A stretch of 41,165 nt of DNA from a virus (IMGVR_UViG_3300048586_000289:1-41165); one strand, 5' to 3'. Positions 32,218-41,038 are shown, counted from the stretch's first letter. Notes: generated by a model not told the origin, from the letters alone. Program-made: numbers and translations.

Positions 32218-32847
32218 ATGCGGTTCATCCAGGAAACCCCAGCGGATGAACTGGTGAAAAAACACTTGGACAAAGTGTTCAAGGCTTACCATAGCCAATT
32301 TGGGGAAGTATGTACCGGCTGTCCCACCAAGATAGCCGGATACATTAACAGATTGAAAAAACTTCAAAAATCCAATATCATGGAAAAAGACAAACGAGAA
32401 TTCAGATTAAAGGAAGGAGCTGTTATAATGGTTCCGGGCACCAGTGAAGTGTATTCCAACGGCAACCTTACCGATGAGGTAGCAATCCGTTTCATCAAGA
32501 AAAACCCGAACAGGAAGCAGCTTTTCGCCAAGCTGCCCTCCAATGTTGACAAATTATTGGAAGGAAAAGAGGAAGAGGCCACTCACGTTAAGGTCGGCGA
32601 CCGCCAGTTCACGGTTGAGGAAGGTGTTTCTATTCTTGGCCAAATAGGGGTCAATACGTCTGCCAAAACAATTGAGGGCGTGCAGAAACGCTTCGATGGA
32701 CTCAAGGCCGGCGAGAAAAAAAAGCTGGATGAACTATTTGGCGTGGCCAATACCCTAACCGAGCCAGGGACTTCTGTAAATCCCCCAGCGGACAATCCGG
32801 AGGAAGTCGAGGTAAACAATCCAGAAATGCCGGACGAAGAAGAATAA
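32218..32847 (+). CDS. Structural-region protein with N-terminal CxxC segment
   Basis: 209 residues from the ATG at 32218 (an ATG at 32188 would overlap the previous gene). The N-terminal 50 residues carry CTGCPTKIAGYINRLKKLQ, a pattern seen in small Bacteroidota phage proteins, and the rest (MEKDKREFRLKEGAVIMVPG ...) looks like a separate domain starting at an in-frame ATG at 32380. The end is acidic (PEEVEVNNPEMPDEEE). Possibly a fusion of two formerly separate genes. Role unknown. Confidence 0.6.
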   Translation: MRFIQETPADELVKKHLDKVFKAYHSQFGEVCTGCPTKIAGYINRLKKLQKSNIMEKDKREFRLKEGAVIMVPGTSEVYSNGNLTDEVAIRFIKKNPNRKQLFAKLPSNVDKLLEGKEEEATHVKVGDRQFTVEEGVSILGQIGVNTSAKTIEGVQKRFDGLKAGEKKKLDELFGVANTLTEPGTSVNPPADNPEEVEVNNPEMPDEEE

Positions 32848-32853
32848 TCCGTT

Positions 32854-33999
32854 ATGAAATCCACTATCCCTAAATCCTTCAAGGAGGAGCGCAAGGATAT
32901 TTTCAACAAAAGATTTGGGGTTATCTTCCACGGTGAGGATAACCTCAAGTCAATTTTGAACGAAAGTGTAATTGACAACTCCCCCACGGCATCCCAGTGC
33001 GCCTGGACCTACCAGTCCTTTCTGGCGGGCGGAGGCTTCAATGTCGATATGTCCAACGTCAACCTTAGCGATGCCTTCTGGGAAGACACAAATCCGGACG
33101 ATCTGCTTATGGAAATCGCCGAGCCGGTCTCCAAGCACCAGGGATGCTTCATAAGGGTTGGCTACAACGCCAACTACGAGAAGGATTCCTTCAGTATAAT
33201 ACCATACACGCTATGCCGCGTGGGCCAGAAGGACAGCGACGACTATTTCGGCAAGATCGTGGTAAGCCCCAAGGGATGGGGGCGAAACGTAAAAAAAGAA
33301 GACGTGGATGTATATGACGTCTATAACCCTCGGCCCGAGGTTATACAGGCACAAGTTGACAGGGACGGTGGCTGGGACAATTACAAGGGCCAGATTTTCT
33401 TCTTCAGAATTTCAAAGAAACACACCTACCCGATCTCGATGATCGAGAAGGCCGAAAACTTCGCATTGGTGGAGTACAAGATGGGCGGTTTCTACAAAGG
33501 CACGGTCGATAGGAGTTTTGAAGATATTACCTATATCAGACATAGGGAATTTCCAGACCCACAGGACGAGCGGGATTTCTACAAGAACATTGAGGAGCTT
33601 TCCGGCGTGGAGAATGCCAGCTCTAAACTGATCATCAAAGACGACTGGGACGATGAGCGCGAAAAGTCCGGAAACTTCAAGTTCGATACGATCAAGAACG
33701 AGGTAAAGGCCGAGAAATACGCCCACTTCGAGGAGAGCTCCAGCAACTTCATCAGGAAGGCATTCAAGAACATTCCCCCGCAGCTCATTGACTATGTGGC
33801 CGGAAAACTGGGAAACACTTCGGGCGAAGACCTCATCAAGGCCCAGTCAATATACAACGCCCTTACGGCCGTGGACAGGCAAAAGATTGAGCGCCTGTTT
33901 AAGGAGCTGTTCTGGAACTATAAAGATCCGATCAACCCGACCAATGATTGGACAATAAAACAATATAAACTGCTCGACGATGGTACTGTTAATCAATAA
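32854..33999 (+). CDS. Portal protein
   Basis: 381 residues. N-terminal helix-rich stem (DIFNKRFGVIFHGEDNLKSI), a middle with LCRVGQKDSDDYFGKIVVSP, and a C-terminal helical crown region (SIYNALTAVDRQKIERLFKE, LFWNYKDPINPTNDW) in the manner of Bacteroidota siphovirus portals. It is shorter than typical portals (400-550). It is followed by the connector gene with a 20-base overlap. Unusual place: downstream of capsid rather than next to terminase. Confidence 0.7.
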   Translation: MKSTIPKSFKEERKDIFNKRFGVIFHGEDNLKSILNESVIDNSPTASQCAWTYQSFLAGGGFNVDMSNVNLSDAFWEDTNPDDLLMEIAEPVSKHQGCFIRVGYNANYEKDSFSIIPYTLCRVGQKDSDDYFGKIVVSPKGWGRNVKKEDVDVYDVYNPRPEVIQAQVDRDGGWDNYKGQIFFFRISKKHTYPISMIEKAENFALVEYKMGGFYKGTVDRSFEDITYIRHREFPDPQDERDFYKNIEELSGVENASSKLIIKDDWDDEREKSGNFKFDTIKNEVKAEKYAHFEESSSNFIRKAFKNIPPQLIDYVAGKLGNTSGEDLIKAQSIYNALTAVDRQKIERLFKELFWNYKDPINPTNDWTIKQYKLLDDGTVNQ

Positions 34000-34504
34000 G
34001 GCAAATGTGTCGGCGATACTCCAGGTGGCCATCGGCTATTCTGAGGCCGATTTTGACGTGTTCATCCGCGAGGCGCAGGATTTTGACCTAAAGCCGCTAT
34101 TGTGCGATGAGTTCTATTATGAGCTCTTGCAGAAAAAGGACGATCCAGAATGGAAAAAGCTCATTGACGGGGGCACCTACGTGAAAAACGGAATTGATTT
34201 CCATTTCCGGGGCTTGGGTGATGTACTGGCCTATTTCACCTATGCGCGGTTCATAAGGAAATCGAACAACGTGAGCACCAGCCACGGCTTCACCCAAAAG
34301 ACCACGCCCCATTCCACCCCTCTACCGATTGAAGAGAAGAACAATATGTACTACAAGTACAAGCAGGATGCCCACGTGATATTTTCGGACTTCCAAAAGT
34401 ACATTGAGGGCCGAACCATTGACTATCCAAGTTGGGCCGGATGCCGCACCAATTGTGGAACTACGATCCGGAACACGGGATTTAAAACCTATGTGATAAA
34501 ATGA
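33980..34504 (+). CDS. Head-tail connector protein
   Basis: 174 residues. EADFDVFIREAQDFDLKPLL and GDVLAYFTYARFIRKSNNVS give a mainly helical protein of the connector (gp6-like/DUF6712) type, ending in a Cys-containing tail (AGCRTNCGTTIRN). It overlaps the portal end and the next start (ATGA), consistent with assembly on the portal. Confidence 0.65.
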   Translation: MVLLINKANVSAILQVAIGYSEADFDVFIREAQDFDLKPLLCDEFYYELLQKKDDPEWKKLIDGGTYVKNGIDFHFRGLGDVLAYFTYARFIRKSNNVSTSHGFTQKTTPHSTPLPIEEKNNMYYKYKQDAHVIFSDFQKYIEGRTIDYPSWAGCRTNCGTTIRNTGFKTYVIK

Positions 34505-35841
34505 CGAACATCACCAACATAAACAGCCAACGGTTCACATTGAACGGAATTTCCTATTACAAGAACTTTCTTTCACAGATATTGGGCGATCCCGTGGCAG
34601 GGGATGTGGTCCGGATCGTCAATGCCTACGACTCGAAGTTTGAGCTTTTGCGGCCCACCAAGATCAGCAACATAAGCGTCAATGGCTTGACCTATCCAAA
34701 TGCAGTCTCGCTCCAGATGGCACTCTTGCCAATCCTATATTCCCGGGGAACGCTTGGCGATGGCAATTCGGCCGAGAACGGCATCGTTCAAATGGGGCCA
34801 CTGGAGATAATAGACAGCCCCTCCACGCCCGGAAGCGTGGCCTTAAAGATTCCGATAGAGCCGGTTTTTCCAATATGGAGGATTGGCGGCATTGATTACA
34901 CCAAGGAAACAGAAACCGTTATCGACATACCGGCCGCTGCGGAATCAAAATATAGAGTTGACACAATAGTTGCAAATACGGCCAATGGATTTGAGCGTAT
35001 TGTTGGCGAAGAGCGTGCAGATGTGGGCGTTCCCCCACAACTTCCCTATAACGTTGTGATCGTTACCCAGATCAACATATACGGCGATCTGGTGAACGAT
35101 GGAGACCCAACGCCGCCGCCGCCATTTCCGTTGGACAAGTACATAACGAAAGGATCCAAGAGATATCGCAGTTATACCCTGGTCAGCGAAACATCCAGCA
35201 CCCTCATGCTCAGCCACGAATACACGACGCACCTTCTCAAGAATGCCGCTGGCTCCGGAATCGTCAAGGGCTTCCTTTCGCTGAACGACTCACAGAGTGG
35301 TTATGCCTACGATGGAATGGATGTCTATATCAAGAATTTTGGTGCTGTGGACGTTACCCTAAAGCACAATGACGGTACGGCAACGGTTCCTTTCTGGTTT
35401 GCTAATGGCCAGGATCTGGCGGTGAAACAGCACGAGATACTTCATATGAAATTCAACGCTGGGCAGAACAGGGTAGAGCTTATTAGTGCGCCGTGGCGAG
35501 AAGTTGCCCCGGTAATGATAATCAAAACTGCCAACTATACCTTGGCGGCCAACGAAAACGGAGCAACAATAGTAAACCCCGGCTATATCTGCACCTTTGA
35601 CCCAACGACCGTAACCTATCCAAATGGCTATATAGTAGCGATGGACAACGATACCGATGCAACCGCGGTGAGCATTGTACTGATAGGTCTAACAGGCTGG
35701 AGCTACAAGCTGAACGATGGAGCGTGGACGGCTTTGACTACGGGAAGCAATGTAACGCTTTCTTGGCCAGCAGGGGCAACTTGTACACTATATAGAAAGG
35801 GTAATGAACAAAAAATAAGGATAAATGGCGGCGTTGAATAA
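34501..35841 (+). CDS. Tail fibre/appendage protein
   Basis: 446 residues. The N-terminal part (about 1-190) is beta-rich with repeated NG turns. A proline hinge (PTPPPPFPLDKY, near 203) leads to a C-terminal region of beta domains (KGFLSLNDSQSGYAYDGMDV; GWSYKLNDGAWTALTTGSNV), the layout of a receptor-binding adaptor. Locally G+C-rich (about 60% in two sampled lines). It overlaps the leucine-rich-repeat gene. Confidence 0.65.
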   Translation: MTNITNINSQRFTLNGISYYKNFLSQILGDPVAGDVVRIVNAYDSKFELLRPTKISNISVNGLTYPNAVSLQMALLPILYSRGTLGDGNSAENGIVQMGPLEIIDSPSTPGSVALKIPIEPVFPIWRIGGIDYTKETETVIDIPAAAESKYRVDTIVANTANGFERIVGEERADVGVPPQLPYNVVIVTQINIYGDLVNDGDPTPPPPFPLDKYITKGSKRYRSYTLVSETSSTLMLSHEYTTHLLKNAAGSGIVKGFLSLNDSQSGYAYDGMDVYIKNFGAVDVTLKHNDGTATVPFWFANGQDLAVKQHEILHMKFNAGQNRVELISAPWREVAPVMIIKTANYTLAANENGATIVNPGYICTFDPTTVTYPNGYIVAMDNDTDATAVSIVLIGLTGWSYKLNDGAWTALTTGSNVTLSWPAGATCTLYRKGNEQKIRINGGVE

Positions 35842-36817
35842 ATTGCATACACAGGTTTGGGGACAGCTCAATAAGCCTAAATTCAACGTGACTTTTGGAG
35901 GTATCGGTGGTCTTGGCATCACCAAGGCAATGATTGCGGAAAATTTGTCAAGAATTTCTGCATCCAACATAAGAAATTTTATAGATGACGGTACAGATAT
36001 AAACGTGTATATAGATTCTTCTTGTAGTTTTAGTGCTTTTGCTTCCAAAAGAGGAACACCATCATCTACACAAGAATTGATAGCCAATAATATCACTGCT
36101 GTTGATGACCCTACAGGTGTATTTACTGCAATAAATAACAACTCGTTTTACGGTATCGCCAACCCTTGTACATTTAATCTACAAGGAGTTGAAAGTATAG
36201 GGAACGAAGGTTTTAGAACCGTAGGCAATTGTATTGAATTTATATGCCCAAGTCTTACCACAATAACAGCATCCTTAGGCGAGACCGCTACCTTACAAAA
36301 TGTGCCAGTATATTTTCCATTGTTGTCTGGTAGTGCTCGGTTTGGGCGGGAAGTGAAGTTTTATTTCACAGGAACAAGCCCGTTGGTGACAGGTACTATA
36401 AGTATGCCCAGAAATGCAACATCATCAATATTTCCTTTTCCAAATGCCACTGGTATAAGTGCACAGGGATTTAGGTCTTATGCTGGCCAAGGAGTTGTCT
36501 CTTTACCCAATGTTACAACTTTTAATGGTGGTTTAACTTTTTATGAAGCAATTAATATAACAGAGCTTTATCTACAAAATGTAACACATATAACCTCTCC
36601 AAATAATACTTTCAGAAGTATGAATTCTTTGGAAATCCTTGATATTAGAAATATGGTAGATTTTGGAGGGTTACTTTCTGATTATTTTAGGTTTGGAACA
36701 CCTGCAAACTGGACAGTTCACGCAAACACAGCTATGCAGACAGCCGGAACTGGAGGGACAATGCACCCTTCTTTTCAGGATATAATAAATCGAGGAGCAA
36801 CAATTATTTGGTATTAA
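35825..36817 (+). CDS. Leucine-rich-repeat (BspA/LRR_5-like) receptor-binding candidate
   Basis: 330 residues. From about residue 110 there are repeated units of the type F..CPSLTTITAS, FPLLSGSARF, SLPNVTTFNGGLTFYE, INITELYLQNVTHITS and LEILDIRNMVD, matching BspA-like leucine-rich repeats (about 22-23 residues each). The first 70 residues are an attachment domain beginning MAALNKLHTQVWGQLNKP. The gene is much lower in G+C (28-33% in sampled lines) than the preceding one (about 60%), suggesting acquisition. It probably forms the tip that contacts the host. Confidence 0.7.
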   Translation: MAALNKLHTQVWGQLNKPKFNVTFGGIGGLGITKAMIAENLSRISASNIRNFIDDGTDINVYIDSSCSFSAFASKRGTPSSTQELIANNITAVDDPTGVFTAINNNSFYGIANPCTFNLQGVESIGNEGFRTVGNCIEFICPSLTTITASLGETATLQNVPVYFPLLSGSARFGREVKFYFTGTSPLVTGTISMPRNATSSIFPFPNATGISAQGFRSYAGQGVVSLPNVTTFNGGLTFYEAINITELYLQNVTHITSPNNTFRSMNSLEILDIRNMVDFGGLLSDYFRFGTPANWTVHANTAMQTAGTGGTMHPSFQDIINRGATIIWY

Positions 36818-36819
36818 TT

Positions 36820-37299
36820 ATGAAACTAAAAACAACAAACCCAGTAACAATAACCCAAGCCCGTCAATTTGAGGACGAGCAGGGATTGAAGGGAATAAAG
36901 AAACAGAACGTTTTCAGCCCAGACGACTGCAAGTGGGAGCTGGAAGTAACCGAGCGAAAATTTGGTGATGGATTTTCCGCAAAGGTAAAATGGTTCCAGA
37001 CCCAACAATATGAAGATGTGGACGAGAACGGAAACCCCATAACAAGGGAAATGCCCGTACTGATGTTCGATGAGGATTTCAGATTGACGACCGCAGAAAT
37101 GGACGGAATGTTCAACCAAATTGGAATATCCATAACGCCAAACCAAGATAGTTTCAGTGCAAAAGTAGATGAGATAGTACTTTCGGGAATTATCTATTGG
37201 GTAGGTACGGTACGGCAGATATTCGGACTTGATGCCAGCGGTTTTGAAGTGGTGGTTGCCAATAGGCCGTTGTCCGAAAAAAGTTCACGGAAAAAATAA
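36820..37299 (+). CDS. Phage protein downstream of the receptor-binding genes, unknown
   Basis: 159 residues from the ATG at 36820. Beta-rich with many acidic residues (KWELEVTERKFGDGFSAKVK; TREMPVLMFDEDFRLTTAEM). It may be a tail fibre chaperone or small fibre component. No motif identified. G+C returns to the phage average after the leucine-rich-repeat gene. Confidence 0.5.
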   Translation: MKLKTTNPVTITQARQFEDEQGLKGIKKQNVFSPDDCKWELEVTERKFGDGFSAKVKWFQTQQYEDVDENGNPITREMPVLMFDEDFRLTTAEMDGMFNQIGISITPNQDSFSAKVDEIVLSGIIYWVGTVRQIFGLDASGFEVVVANRPLSEKSSRKK

Positions 37300-37324
37300 C
37301 AGACGTTCAAAAACCAAAGAAAAT

Positions 37325-37558
37325 ATGAAAAATGAATTGATTTTCGGAATAATAGGGGCTATTGGCACACTTGTACTATACCTTTTTGACAAGGAAGTCT
37401 TTGCCGTGGCATTCGGCGGAATTGTATATGGTATATACGAAAGGTTCAACAGCGCCAAGAAAATAAACGAGAAAGACGCAGAAGTGAAGCAACTCCGCGC
37501 TGACTTCAAAGATGCCGTTGGAACGGATGTGGAGACCTTTAAGAGAGATTACAGATAG
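37325..37558 (+). CDS. Small membrane protein of the lysis region
   Basis: 77 residues from the ATG at 37325. A long hydrophobic start (LIFGIIGAIGTLVLYLF, then FAVAFGGIVYGIYERF) gives two short spans, and the remainder is charged. It sits directly upstream of the holin and may be an accessory holin, antiholin or membrane anchor. Confidence 0.6.
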   Translation: MKNELIFGIIGAIGTLVLYLFDKEVFAVAFGGIVYGIYERFNSAKKINEKDAEVKQLRADFKDAVGTDVETFKRDYR

Positions 37559-37574
37559 CATAAAGCCGCCCCAA

Positions 37575-38300
37575 ATGATTAACAGCATCAAAAATTCACC
37601 AGCAGAAATGTTCGACATCGTGCGAAAGGCGTTCACCTTTGAGCATGCGGCCCTCATTCCCCATTCGTTGGGGCTGGCCGCAATTTTCACGGACATCGCC
37701 CAGAAGTACGTGCGCCCAAGGGTGCAAGTTGTGGAAGTGCTTTTGAACATTTTCAGCGAGGAGGTCATCCGAGGATTAATCCTAACGTTTTTTGTATTTA
37801 TGGCTGGCCTCGGAATGTACCTAACGGTTTTTGTCTTCGATTTTATTACGGGCCTGAAAGCGAGCCGGAGGGAGCAATTAATAAGCGCGGGTACAACCAA
37901 GGGATTTGTTAAGTCGGACAAGCTATGGAGCAGCGTGTGGAAGTTCTTTGCTGTAATAGTCATATCGTCAATCCTCACTACATTCAGCTGCATCTTGGTT
38001 GTAATAAACCAGAGCACTCTCCACCAGGGCGGGATGCTGATAACGTTGTTCTTTTTCTTTATGGTTATTTCGTTCGACGTACATAGTATAGGCGAGAACC
38101 AGGAGCGGAGATTTGGCAAGAAACCGGCTTTCTATTCGCGGATGGATTGGTTTTTCCAGAAAATTGGAGACCTGCTGATGCTAAGGATCAAGAAATTTTT
38201 TACAGGGGAAAGCGATTATAGCTACAACCAATATAATTATAACGAAAATAACGAAAATGATAAAAACAATGAAGACCTTGGAAATTTTACACGCCAATAA
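37575..38300 (+). CDS. Holin-family protein
   Basis: 241 residues from the ATG at 37575. At least three membrane spans (SLGLAAIFTDIAQ region; RGLILTFFVFMAGLGMYLTV; FFAVIVISSILTTFSCILVV; MLITLFFFFMVISFDV), with the loop DFITGLKASRREQLISAGTT and SDKLWSSVWKFF shared by Bacteroidota phage holins. The tail is rich in Asn (NENNENDKNNED). It overlaps the endolysin gene by 44 bases, which helps couple their synthesis. Confidence 0.75.
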   Translation: MINSIKNSPAEMFDIVRKAFTFEHAALIPHSLGLAAIFTDIAQKYVRPRVQVVEVLLNIFSEEVIRGLILTFFVFMAGLGMYLTVFVFDFITGLKASRREQLISAGTTKGFVKSDKLWSSVWKFFAVIVISSILTTFSCILVVINQSTLHQGGMLITLFFFFMVISFDVHSIGENQERRFGKKPAFYSRMDWFFQKIGDLLMLRIKKFFTGESDYSYNQYNYNENNENDKNNEDLGNFTRQ

Positions 38301-38808
38301 GCTTGATGCCCGGAAACTGAAATGCGACCCACGGGACTTTGTGAACAAGGTGGTGGAAATATCAATCAAGTTGCGCATCAACCCCCATTGGCTGATGCTA
38401 GTGATGGAACTGGAAACAGCCGGGACCTTTGACCCCGCTATCACCAATAAGTTGGGGTACACCGGTTTAATACAATTTGGTACAGCTGCCGCGTCCTCAA
38501 TAGGAACTACTACAGACAGGCTAAGGCAGATGGATGGAATTGCTCAGCTCGATTATGTATATGCCTACCTCAAGCCGTACAAGAACAAAATGAACCGAAT
38601 GACCGACGTGTATTTGGCGGTTTTCTTTCCCGCGGCCATTGGGAAGCCTGATGGATGGGTGCTGCATACTTCAAGACTTTCCCCGGAGCGCATTGCGAAA
38701 TGGAATCCATTGTTTGATGTCAATAAGGATAAAAAAATTCAGGTGTGGGAAATTAAGCAGAAGCTATTGGCCCGGGTACCGGAAGAATTTAAATCTATAA
38801 TCCTATGA
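38257..38808 (+). CDS. Endolysin, lytic transglycosylase-like
   Basis: 183 residues. The SLT-type motif is visible: LMLVMELETAGTFDPAITNK with Glu as catalytic candidate (near residue 52), then LGYTGLIQFG and a helix with AYLKPYK. The domain lacks a signal peptide, so it needs the holin. The start may be ATG 38257 or 38269. It cleaves peptidoglycan glycan strands. Confidence 0.8.
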   Translation: MIKTMKTLEILHANKLDARKLKCDPRDFVNKVVEISIKLRINPHWLMLVMELETAGTFDPAITNKLGYTGLIQFGTAAASSIGTTTDRLRQMDGIAQLDYVYAYLKPYKNKMNRMTDVYLAVFFPAAIGKPDGWVLHTSRLSPERIAKWNPLFDVNKDKKIQVWEIKQKLLARVPEEFKSIIL

Positions 38809-38993
38809 AAACATACAAAATCCAATTTTACAGAAGCAGGCTACTAAGAAAATGGAGATGGCGTGCAATCGCCGACAACGGAAATATAACAGGGGCAAGC
38901 TCACAGGGTTATTGGAATTACCACGATTGCATGCATAACGCAAAAATGCTGGGCAAAAGCCTTTTAAATGAGTTTGGCAATGATGAGAATTAG
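38805..38993 (+). CDS. YegP/DUF1508-like small protein
   Basis: 62 residues, overlapping the endolysin stop (ATGA). The pattern KWRWRAIADNGNITGASSQG then YWN resembles one DUF1508/YegP unit (W.W.I.A.NG..I..S..GY.N...C). Function of this family is unclear; its place in a lysis operon may be incidental. Confidence 0.55.
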   Translation: MKTYKIQFYRSRLLRKWRWRAIADNGNITGASSQGYWNYHDCMHNAKMLGKSLLNEFGNDEN

Positions 38994-39061
38994 CTACTGC
39001 CCGGTATTAGGAATGGTCTATTTTTTTGAGCCAATCAACAAATATTCAAAAAAGAAACGAT

Positions 39062-39658
39062 ATGGAAAGAATCGCAAAGGTTACTTTTAAAATACTTCTA
39101 ATTGGTTTATCTCTATTCCTATTGTGGCTCACTTTCAGCTGCGCCGGGTCAAAAAGCAAGTTGATCCAAAAAACGCAATTTTCAACCGAGATTGCGAAGG
39201 TAGAGCGTGTATCAGAATTGAGCCAAAATGATATTCAAACCGATTTGATGTTAAATGCTTCATCACAAACACTAACCACAAATGAAAATGAAAATGTGGA
39301 CGCCGATATTGATGATCCTTCCAAAGAATTTGAATTGAACTCTGAAACCAAGGACGGTAAGACAAAATATTCAGGAAAAAACATTAAAAATCTAAAGGTT
39401 GTCAACGAAAAAGAAACTAAGAAATCAAAAGATACAACTTCACTAAATCAGTCAGAAATTGACAGGTCAAAATCCTCAAAGGATACCGAAGCCTCAACCG
39501 ATATAGATACTTCAGGAAATGGAGAAATAATCAACAAACAAAAGGACGGAAAGTTTCCGTGGTGGTGGTTAATCGTGATTGTCTTGGCTATTATTGTTTA
39601 TATATGGATTGGCAAGCTGAAAAAAACCTATATGCCTTGGAAATGGTTCACTTCTTAG
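39062..39658 (+). CDS. Candidate unimolecular spanin (lipoprotein with C-terminal TM)
   Basis: 198 residues from the ATG at 39062. An N-terminal hydrophobic signal ends in LTFSCAGS, a lipobox-like site of Flavobacteriia type with Cys27 as lipidation site. A long polar, Ser/Thr/Lys/Glu-rich periplasmic region without cysteine follows. Near residues 168-190 is a strong membrane span (WWWLIVIVLAIIVYIWIG). Outer-membrane lipid anchor plus inner-membrane C-terminal span, just after holin and endolysin, is the layout of a u-spanin (phage T1 gp11). Very A+T-rich. Confidence 0.6.
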   Translation: MERIAKVTFKILLIGLSLFLLWLTFSCAGSKSKLIQKTQFSTEIAKVERVSELSQNDIQTDLMLNASSQTLTTNENENVDADIDDPSKEFELNSETKDGKTKYSGKNIKNLKVVNEKETKKSKDTTSLNQSEIDRSKSSKDTEASTDIDTSGNGEIINKQKDGKFPWWWLIVIVLAIIVYIWIGKLKKTYMPWKWFTS

Positions 39659-39738
39659 GATATCCATATCTTCCGAGCAACCAAAGTCCAATAAGCCAAG
39701 CGGCAAATAATATGAGAAAATGCCACCATTCCATATGG

Positions 39739-40941
39739 CTAATTTAACCTCAAATCCAGTTCCTTCAAAAGTTCACGCTGTCTTTTTTCCTTATTGACCT
39801 GGTAGATGGCCGTGGTGGCAGCATTGGTATGCGCCGCCATCTGCTGTGCCACATCTTCGGGGAGACTGTCGAGCAGACTATGTTTTAAGGAATAGAAATC
39901 GGCCGTTACCTTTATAACATTCCCTTCAGCGTCCTTTATTCCATCAGATTTTTTCACTAACCGATACCAGCGTTTTGTAATCTGATAGGATCTTATCTGT
40001 TTAGGCCCCGGCTCCAGGTTCTTTGAGAATATAAAATCATCGGGTTTTGCATCTTTCAAGAGCTCTTCCCAAAATGGCAGCGCATCCTTCAATATCACCT
40101 TTGTTTTTTCACGCTCGCTCCTCCCCTTTCGGATCAAAACCTTATATTCCTGGGCCGCAATGTTCACATCCTTGGCCCGTACCGCGAAAAGCTCAGATGA
40201 CCGTCCTCCGGAATAACTGAAAATCTTGGCATATCGATAGAACGTGTAATATTTGGACTTTAGATAATCCAACACTGCTTTGAAATGTTCCGGGGAAAGT
40301 ACCTCCCGTTCGCGTTTTACAGTTTTTCGCTTCCTGATATCCCGCACGATGTTCGTCTCACAACATTCATATTCCACCAGCTCACGAAAGATGGAACCTA
40401 AATAACCTTTGAAACGGTTGTAATATTCGTCGGGTAAGTCCAGCCTGTCCAAAAGGTTTTTTAGTTGTCTCCTGCTCAGCTCCCCGATGGTGACATCTGC
40501 CATTTTCATTTTAATGGCCATCGGCCGCATACGCTCAGTTACCCATTTAAGCTGTTTGTGTTGTGATTCCGAGACGCGCATTTTTCTCCTGGCAATTTCC
40601 AGAGCTGTAATAAAGGGAAGGTTGGGGTGAAGCTCAGCATTCTTGAAATCTTCATTTATCACGAATCTCTTTAGTATGGGGTTATAGCCCCTGAGGTTAT
40701 TCTCAATCTCATCGTTTAATAATAACAAGGTAGCATCCCGTCGCTCCTTAAGATCTTTATAAGCATTCATACCCTTGACAATGCAAAGTTTCTTTTTGCG
40801 CGGATGTTCGGGGTCATAAAAATAATATTGGATCCGCCAATCTATTTTAGTGAGTGATTGCCCTCCACTTTTCCAGTTCTTCGGAAATATGGATGGATTG
40901 CTCATTGAGCACTTGTTCGGGAGTAGGATTCGGTCTGCCAT
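39739..40941 (-). CDS. int: Tyrosine recombinase integrase
   Basis: 400 residues from the ATG at 40941; upstream in-frame codons run into the tRNA repeat and are not used. N-terminal arm- and core-binding domains are followed by a catalytic domain: Arg247 (SYSGGRSSEL), a beta-hairpin Lys region (LIRKGRSEREK), YSLKH in place of the classic HxLRH (frequent in Bacteroidota integrases), His371 (AAHTNAATT) and nucleophile Tyr380 (TAIYQVN). It joins phage and tRNA-Ala sites. The gene points away from attR and 12-bp repeats lie just before its start. Confidence 0.93.
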   Translation of the reverse strand: MADRILLPNKCSMSNPSIFPKNWKSGGQSLTKIDWRIQYYFYDPEHPRKKKLCIVKGMNAYKDLKERRDATLLLLNDEIENNLRGYNPILKRFVINEDFKNAELHPNLPFITALEIARRKMRVSESQHKQLKWVTERMRPMAIKMKMADVTIGELSRRQLKNLLDRLDLPDEYYNRFKGYLGSIFRELVEYECCETNIVRDIRKRKTVKREREVLSPEHFKAVLDYLKSKYYTFYRYAKIFSYSGGRSSELFAVRAKDVNIAAQEYKVLIRKGRSEREKTKVILKDALPFWEELLKDAKPDDFIFSKNLEPGPKQIRSYQITKRWYRLVKKSDGIKDAEGNVIKVTADFYSLKHSLLDSLPEDVAQQMAAHTNAATTAIYQVNKEKRQRELLKELDLRLN

Positions 40942-40965
40942 TTTATTAACGATTTTATTAACGTT
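40942..40965. repeat. Putative integrase arm-type sites, right end (2 copies)
   Basis: Two tandem copies of a 12-bp word (minus strand CGTTAATAAAAT) lie just before the integrase ATG, each containing ATTAACG on the plus strand (40945-40951, 40957-40963). The same heptamer occurs at the left end. It may also serve integrase autoregulation. Confidence 0.5.
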
Positions 40966-41002
40966 TTGTAAAATGACAGCGTTGAAGCAATTGAATAAAA
41001 TT

Positions 41003-41035
41003 CCCCGAAAACCTATAGTGGTGCGATTTTCGGGG
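41003..41035 (-). terminator. Phage-borne terminator downstream of the tRNA core
   Basis: CCCCGAAAA (41003-41011) pairs with TTTTCGGGG (41027-41035), loop of 15. Read leftward it follows the tRNA 3' end and is followed by AATTTTATT. On integration it would replace the host terminator cut off by the insertion. Confidence 0.6.
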
Positions 41036-41038
41036 ATT

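Noticed and set aside
37376-38119. 247-residue minus-strand open frame opposite the holin region
   Set aside because: It overlaps two well-supported lysis genes and shows no recognisable domain.
39659-39738. A bidirectional terminator between the spanin candidate and the integrase
   Set aside because: No stable hairpin with a T-run was found in this 80-bp convergent gap.
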